A DNA stretch of 64,000 nucleotides from Ectocarpus siliculosus (taxonomy: Eukaryota > Sar > Phaeophyceae > Ectocarpales > Ectocarpaceae): NCBI GenBank assembly GCA_000310025.1, contig FN649732.1:1926500-1990499 (forward strand), given 5' to 3'. Positions 57,821-64,000 of the stretch are shown here, in pieces. Both the position numbers and the translations under genes were made by a program. Positions within the stretch are counted from its first letter, which is position 1, and each line of letters starts with the position of its first letter. The notes below the pieces were generated by a model that did not search any database, was not told the origin of the DNA, and saw only the letters and a program-made list of their open reading frames with translations.

Positions 57821-60800
57821 ATGAAGTTCGGCGCCTACGCGGGCGTGAGCTTCCTGGTCGCGACGACCGCCGTGATCCATGCTTGGCAGACGAGGTGTGC
57901 AGCAGCGCTGAAATCCATGTTGCAACGGAGGGGAGTGTACCATGGAGCACGTTCCCATGTGTTCACAGCAGCAGCAGCAGCAGCAGCAGCAACAGCACAA
58001 ACGTTGCGGGTGCCGATTAGTGCAAGAAGGGCTGGTAGACGTACAAACCCGTCTCTGCGTCTTGAATAGCAGATGGCACAGCAGTGACCATCCCCCCAAC
58101 ACATGATTAAGGAATAAACGCTAGGAATGCCAGCGAAATTTTGATTGGGCCGCTTGTTCTTGAAACTGCGTGTACGTAGATTGTACCACCACAACTGTTG
58201 TTGTTGTAGATATCCAAGACAGCGAGCGGCACGGCTGCCGCTCTGGATTGCCCCTCTCTCTATCCCTTGCCCATGTCTCTGCTCCGCTTTGGAAGTTGCC
58301 CATGTAGTCTGTTCCTGCAAAGAAACACGAGGCATCAGATGACGATTTGCACACCTTGTACGGGCCTTGTATGGGATATGTAGCGGACACGAACTGGCAC
58401 AAGCCTCAAGCAGCGAGAGTTCCATTGTAGATTGTAGATTGCTGGTTACGTACACACCACTCACGTACAAGTATGCGTATAGGTTCGCCATTGTTCCGTT
58501 CCTTTGTCAGCTGTCAAACATCATCATGTTCATCTCTGTCGGGGCACCCGTGGACTTGAAATCGTTTTTCTGGCGTCTTCTCGCGAGCCGGCCGGTTTCT
58601 CGCAGCGCAGTCGATGACATACGAGGGCAGTTGTTTTAGTTTTTCCGATCTGTTACTACAGCAGTAGTGCCTCTTCTTGTCTGGGACTTTCACGCCCTCT
58701 GATTGGCGGAGTAGACCGTAAATAGACCTCTACAAGGGATCCACACACACACATACACGGTGTCCAACAACTCAAGCACCTCCCGTGTCGGTAGAACGCT
58801 TTGATTTAGAAAGCGTCTCAGCGTTTTTATCCCGCTACAAGACTGACGATCTTGTCATCGGTCAGCCGGTTAGCACTGTCTATAGCCGTTGAGAAAACGC
58901 ACACGTTGTTCAACGTCTGCTGCGCCCTCGGCGTCTGTTGTCCCGTCTCCGCCACAACACCCCGCAGGGTCGAGTACTATCCCACCGTCGTGTTTCTCAC
59001 CACCAACAAGCTTGCGCAGGCTGCCCTCGGCAATTGGGCAATCGTCATGGCCATCGGCATGGGAAGGCTCGTGAGCATGCTCTTCCTCGGGCCTCTGAGG
59101 GACATCGAAATTGAGGTGATCGGGGACCCAGATGGGAACTGTAAAACAGCATTTGTAGCATCGTTTGAGGGCACCATGTTTTTTGGAATAGTGGTGCCCC
59201 GTAGAATCTGAGGGGATGAGGGTGGCAACACTTGCCTGCCCTCGGGATGCGGTTCCTGGAGAAAAACCACGAGTGTCCGTACGGGTCCCCGCTTTAAGGA
59301 CACCGTATTTTTTCAGAGCCATGGTGCCCCGCAGGATGCAAGAACAAGGGAGGGGGGCGAGATTTTATCCGCACTTGCCCGGCCTTCAGGACACTACTAG
59401 TGTTTTGATAAAAACCATCAGTGTCCTTGAAGCGGAGACGAGTGTTTGTAAATATCCCCATGTGAGGCATGGATTTGAGTCGGAGCTTTCGCGGAGAGAC
59501 TGGATGCCGAGGCAAGGAGATGCACGAGGGGTGTATGTCACACCTTGTGTAGCTTTGACTTGGCGTTGGTAGGAGCGTTGAGCTCTCCCTCTCTTGGACG
59601 CTTCGGAGATTCGTTCAATGGAAGGTTGGCGGGGTACATTACGTTGATGATACCATGACTAACGTGCACGCCCGCTGGTCGCCCTGCTCTTGCGCCCCGT
59701 GTCGACCGATCAAACCGAAACCAACAAACCCAGGTCATGTACGAGAACGCCCGGTACGCTTTCACCGAGACCTGCCTAGCCCTGACTGTTTTCAGGGGCG
59801 ACCTCACGGCCGTCACCATCGCGCTGTTCATCCAACTGCTCTTGGTCAAGGCCTTCCACTGGCTCTCGAGGGTGAGTCAGTCGGCTGTGCTGATTGGCGC
59901 GCGTACTTTTGGACACTGCTGTGTATCCATGCGTTTGACCGCTGCTGCTAGAGAAGGGGCTCGCTGTGAAAGTAAAGGCGGGCTTGAAGGGTTGAAGATA
60001 TCCCGCGTACTTTCTTTCAACACTTTTTTTTTCCAACACGTTTGGGGTATATGTTCAACCACAGGGCCTCCTGGAAACCCCCGGGGGGCGTTGTGTCACG
60101 CACGTCGAAACGGCGGCAAGTTACCCACGAAGTTTTGGTTTACGCCTGTGGCTACGACCGTGCGGTTTTCAGCTCCATCCGGTTGGAACATTTAAAGCGA
60201 AGACAGCCGTGTAGGTCAAACCTGGTAACGACGGTACGTCGAAGAATGTATATCGCACATGAAAATGCACGTGATATGCAATCGTCCATACCCTTTGACT
60301 GTGCGCTCTTTGATTATTCATTCATAGGCCTTGGTCATCCCCTACCTTGTAGCGACAACCGTGCAGGGCGCATACGGATTTCTTGAACAAAACCCCAATC
60401 CTCCCGCGCGCATTGATAGTGAAGGAACTACATATCGGAGCTTCGTTATCAGCAATGATGGGTGGTCAATCGTCATTGAGCAATCCCTCCCGCGCGTTCC
60501 TTTTTTCAGCCACATTTAGCGATGTAGGAGGGAACGATTGGCCATCAATGATCGATCCTGTGGGACCAATTCTCCGTCCTCTCGAGGATGCGTGGTCAAT
60601 AAGCTAAGGCAGGCAAAACACAATAGTACGCCCCCCCTTCCCTGTTCCCGTGTGCCCCCTCGAAACCTTGCTCTCAGGCGCGTGTGGAACACTTCGAGCA
60701 AGCGGGGCAGCAGAGCCTATCCTCTATGGCGCGCCTCTGCAGCCTGGTGTTCATCACCCTGGTCGTGGACGGGCTGATGGTGACGTACTGCCTCGAGAAC

Positions 60801-63271
60801 ATCCCCGTGGACCAAGTCAGCTCCCTCGTGCTGTTCGCGTTCGGTGAGTTGTCGCTCCCCTTTATTGCGTGTGTATGTACCAGCTTGTTTCGTTCTTTCC
60901 CTTCCCCCCCTCCTCTTGTTTTTTTTTTTTTTTTTTGCGTCGTGGTGTGGCTGTGGAGTGAGCCCACGCAACAGCCGGTAAATACCCGGGTTGATGCTGG
61001 TAAATACCCGTGTAATTATATGTGTATTATTTATTTTTGCACCTCGAAAGATCGCGGCCTCTCTCGTTCGTTCACGTTGTGCCGTGAAACAAAGCCACAC
61101 AAAATTGCTTTCGGCATTTCCTTTGGTCCTCCCTTACCCGTCCGCCGAAAAAGAGTGGCACAAAAAATGTTGATGCCATGCTGCTGCTGTGTGCCACTGA
61201 TACCGCCCCTGCCACCGCTGCAATGGCCGGTGTTGCTTGGTCGTCTCATGTTCGCCGTTGCTGTTGTCCCCGTGGGCCTTTTTTTTTTTTTTGTCGTCCC
61301 GGTGTTGCTTCAGAGTACGCCATCCTGTCGATCGCAGCCTTCTCCACTGCTGTACACCTGCTCCTGCACGTCGTGGACAACCGGATGGAGGGGGCCTGGC
61401 ACGCGAAGGCGACCTGGGTGATGCTGCTAGAGTTTTTCTCTGAGGTGGGGTCTGTGTACGTGGTAGAACGAGGCGTGTACAGAGTGTTGTGTGGAAATGC
61501 TGAGGCATTCTCCATAGTCAAATGCTCAGTAGCTGCGCGTGGATCGTGGCTTGTGTCCTCGTTACGCCTGCGTCCTTTGCTCGGAGCTCGGCGCGACAGG
61601 CACACTCGGACCGCCTTGGCGAGGATTGTTGTGAAATCGAGACGGGGGGTTCGTGACCCCATCCCTGACCCCCTTCCCGACCCCGCAATTCCTAGTTACA
61701 CACAAGCAATTCCTACTTACACACAAGCTTAATATCCTCAAGTGTTCAATGTGAAATAGAGAGGGGGGATTCGTACCCCTAGCCGTTACCCTCACCCCCA
61801 ACCCCGCTACCCCTACTAAAACCAAGCTTGATATCCTTGCAAAGGCTACTGGCATAATCCGGGAGGTGTTGTAGGCTGCCGCCCAGGATCGATGGCGTGA
61901 AGTTCCTTCTGTGCAACATGCCGGAGACCACGATGAGCATGTCTTTGATGAGTTTTTGATAACCCCTGCCCGCCGCCCCGCCGGTGTACTTCCATGCCTT
62001 TGCAACCAAACGCCACCAGGTGTTCAAGTTTTCCTTCTACGTGATATTCTTCGGTGTGATGTTCTCCCTGTACGGGGTGCCCCCTCTCAATCTCATCCGC
62101 GACGTGTACATGTCCTTCGACCGGCTTCAGCGGCGCCTTCAGGCCTTCTACAGGTCAGGCTCGTTCTTTTCCAGCCAGGGATGGGGGGTTCCGTATCAGG
62201 GTTGGCGATTGCCCCATCGGGGTTGGTGGTTTCCCGTAAGGGTAATTGGTTTCCCGTCAGGGGTTAAGAGTTTCCCATCATGGTGAAGAGATTTCCCACC
62301 AGGGTCATGGGTTTCCCATCAGAGTTAGAATTTCCCATCACGGTGAAGAGGTTTCGATCCGGATTGGTGTTTGGGCCGCGCTGGAATTTGAAGGCTGCTG
62401 ACAATGTTTTTTCGGAGCGGGGTAGGAGATGGTAGAGGTTCTTCATGCGAGTCCATTGTCTGGGTAGGGTTTGCATTAAGGGTCATGCCGGGATAAGGGA
62501 TAGCGATATTGAGCACTGTAAGTGTGAACTTTCGATCCCAGCGTCGTACTGCTTCATTCTCAAGGTGGCATCATTTTTATGGTGGTGTCGGATATCACAA
62601 ACTGGCTGGCCGATGGTTGAGAGAACCTGGATGTGTGAAGTGTAACCATCTAGAAAATGAGCCTTGACCAACAGCAGGGTGGGTTTCGGTTGCTCGAGGT
62701 TTTCGCCATTCTCTCTCTCTCACACTCTCACTCTCTCTCTCTCGTCATCCGCTGTGGCTATTGATGCCCTCGGATATCTTGGTCCCTTATGTTGTTCATA
62801 CTGACTGTGGTTTTCCCGCCTCTTGTTTTTCTTTTTTCTTTTGGGCAGATATCGGCAGCTGGCCAACACGATGGACGAGCGTTTCCCGGACGCGACCGAG
62901 GAAGAGTTGGCGGAGTGCGAGCACACGTGCATTATCTGCCGGGACACCATGGACGCCGGGAAAAAGTTGCCTTGCGGGCATATCTTCCACTTTCAGTGAG
63001 GACCAAGACTTTCCTGTATGTCGTGAGATGATGGAGCTTTTTTGGGAAGCAATAACGATGCGCTTGGATTGCTGGACGTCGCAATGAGCATGGATGTCTT
63101 TGCATACCTTTCTGATATAGGGACGTTGTCGGAAAGTATGCACTCCCCCGCCGAAGGCCGTTCGTGCCATTGTAACCAACGCTTGGAAAAGTTCACGACA
63201 AGGAGCGTCCCGCGAGAGCTGTAGTATATATAACCAAAACCACCACCGCGAGCAGCAACAACAACAACCAT

Positions 63272-63303
<32 letters not shown>

Positions 63304-64000
63304 TATATCCACCTCGTAGGGGTGCCAAGAGAGACCAGCGTGTGACGAAGCCACCAGCAGCAACCTCAACAACAACACCCCTTCCTGCAGGTGCCTCCGC
63401 ATGTGGCTCCAGCAGCAGCAGGCGTGCCCCACCTGCAGGGCCAACATTCCCGCCCACGTCACCGTCGCCGCCGCCACCGCCGCCGCGGAACGCGCCGCCG
63501 CCGCCGCCGCCGCAGCGNNNNNNNNNNNNNNNNNNNNNNNNNNNNNNNNNNNNNNNNNNNNNNNNNNNNNNNNNNNNNNNNNNNNNNNNNNNNNNNNNNN
63601 NNNNNNNNNNNNNNNNNCGCCAGGCGTAGAGCAAGGGGGTGCGCGGGCCCCAGGATTTGCGGCGCTCGGGGCTGGGCCGGTGGGCACGGTGGACGGGGGT
63701 GACGGGGGCGGGGGTGCCCTGTTCGAGATGCCGCGAGCGGCGGACGGAGTAGGGGCGGCGTCAGGCGGGAGCGGAGGTGACGGCGGGGTTCAGGCCGGGT
63801 TTGGAGCGTTCGGGGGAGGCGGGAACGTAGCAGCGCCAGCCCCGGGGTTTGCGGGGCTTGTTGAAGGAGGCGCGGGCGAGGGCGGGGAGGGAGGGGGCGC
63901 GCGTGGGGTGCTGAAGGCGGTTTTCGTGGTGAGGGGAATAACACGCTGCTGTTTTGTGCGGTTTTGTTGTTACGTTTGACCTTTGCGCGTGTTGTGCTCT
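57821..64000 (+). CDS. HRD1: ER-associated degradation E3 ubiquitin ligase HRD1/synoviolin (3'-partial)
   Basis: Multi-pass ER membrane RING ubiquitin ligase that ubiquitinates misfolded proteins during ERAD. Exons: 57821-57894, 58968-59115, 59734-59871, 60678-60843, 61314-61444, 62020-62153, 62849-62995, then 63391 onward into the N gap at 63518. All junctions are GT-AG and in phase. Seen: N-terminal MKFGAYAGVSFLVATTAV (TM1); YYPTVVFLTTNKLAQAA; the conserved NARYAFTETCLALTVFR loop; further TM segments FIQLLLVKAFHWL, LCSLVFITLVVDGLMV, YAILSIAAFSTAVHLLLHVV and FKFSFYVIFFGVMFSLYG; and RDVYMSFDRLQRR before the RING. The RING-H2 spans exons 7-8: CIIC, CGHIFHFQC, CPTC. All zinc ligands are present. 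Start: the ATG at 57821 (AAGATGAAG) opens TM1. After the RING the frame is Ala-rich, then past the gap Gly/Ala-rich to about 63930, where a donor-like GTGAGG follows. The 3' end is outside the window. Confidence 0.95.
58846..58910 (+). repeat. CAGCCGGTT-type dispersed repeat, HRD1 intron copy
   Basis: TCATCGGTCAGCCGGTTAGC, then AACGCACACG; related to the copies at 16268 and 49670. It lies in HRD1 intron 1, about 60 bp before exon 2. Confidence 0.45.
59160..59435. repeat. ~130-140-bp diverged tandem duplication in HRD1 intron 2
   Basis: Blocks TGGTGCCCCG, GATG, CACTTGCC and GGACAC recur in order, offset by 130-142 bases. The second copy ends in a palindrome with GGACACT and AGTGTCC arms at ~59388-59425. 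Confidence 0.6.
61629..61855. repeat. 122-bp tandem duplication in HRD1 intron 5
   Basis: GTGAAATCGAGACGGGGGGT and GTGAAATAGAGAGGGGGGAT start 122 bases apart. Both are followed by TTCGT, CCC-rich blocks, CCGC, and AAGCTTAATATCC or AAGCTTGATATCC. Confidence 0.8.
62180..62355. repeat. Short tandem repeat (TTTCCCATCAGGGTT type), HRD1 intron 6
   Basis: About eight units of 18-25 bp built on TTTCCCATCA or TTTCCCGTCA plus GGGTT, with two units carrying GGTGAAGAG. It begins ~27 bp after the exon 6 donor. Confidence 0.85.
63518..63617. other. Assembly gap, 100 N, inside the HRD1 tail
   Basis: Exactly 100 N, placed in or just after the Ala-rich stretch that follows the RING domain, in a GCC/GCG-rich repeat that is hard to sequence. 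The true size, and so the reading frame of the tail beyond it, is unknown. Confidence 0.99.

Noticed and set aside
61860-62010. Extra HRD1 exon between exons 5 and 6
   Set aside because: Exon 5 ends in phase 0 and joins exon 6 (VFKFSFYVIFFG) directly in the expected HRD1 order; the intervening frame is not TM-like in the plus sense.

Overview
Nuclear genomic DNA of a eukaryote, most likely a stramenopile and probably a brown alga. Reasons: every gene is split by many GT-AG introns, often 0.4-2 kb long. One gene begins with a signal peptide followed by a Ser-Ala-Phe-Ile-Ala-Pro plastid-targeting motif of the heterokont type. A 7TM-RGS fusion and an unconventional myosin sit beside homopolymer C/G tracts and dispersed short repeats. 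Two 100-N gaps mark it as a scaffold. The lineage is inferred, not shown directly.

Layout, left to right: (1) 1-10306 minus, N-terminal ~658 residues of a myosin heavy chain, 12 exons, continuing off the left edge. (2) 10772-27083 plus, a complete 20-exon copper-type P1B ATPase (1653 aa) with five N-terminal HMA modules, sharing a ~465-bp divergent promoter region with the myosin. (3) 27084-35155, a gene-poor block of tandem repeats, an AT-rich array and a TIR element. (4) 35156-41858 minus, a seven-transmembrane receptor-like protein fused to a C-terminal RGS domain, 11 exons. (5) 43561-46098 minus, an organelle-type YqeY/GatB-like protein, 5 exons seen, 5' end unresolved. (6) 48199-51983 plus, a plastid-targeted YebC/PmpR-family protein, 6 exons, complete. 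(7) 54009-56104 minus, an Arg/Gly-rich protein with two FoP/ALY-like C-terminal motifs, 5' end unresolved. (8) 57821-64000 plus, the ER membrane E3 ubiquitin ligase HRD1, 8 exons seen, running through an N gap and off the right edge.

I built the gene models by hand. Exons were joined only where a GT donor, an AG acceptor and the intron phase agreed and the joined protein followed the family pattern. Summed exon lengths of the three complete models (ATPase, YebC, and 7TM-RGS from its proposed ATG) are exact multiples of three.

The genes are ordinary single eukaryotic loci, not an operon. Themes are membrane and organelle housekeeping: copper transport, ERAD, G-protein signalling, motor transport and two bacterial-type organellar proteins placed head to head. 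The most unusual points are the mixed copper-binding motifs of the ATPase (three CxxxC modules, one CxxC, one with both cysteines lost), the compact 7TM-RGS fusion, a poly(C)-tailed SINE-like repeat found at least seven times, and an intronic duplication that copies a real 5' splice site.
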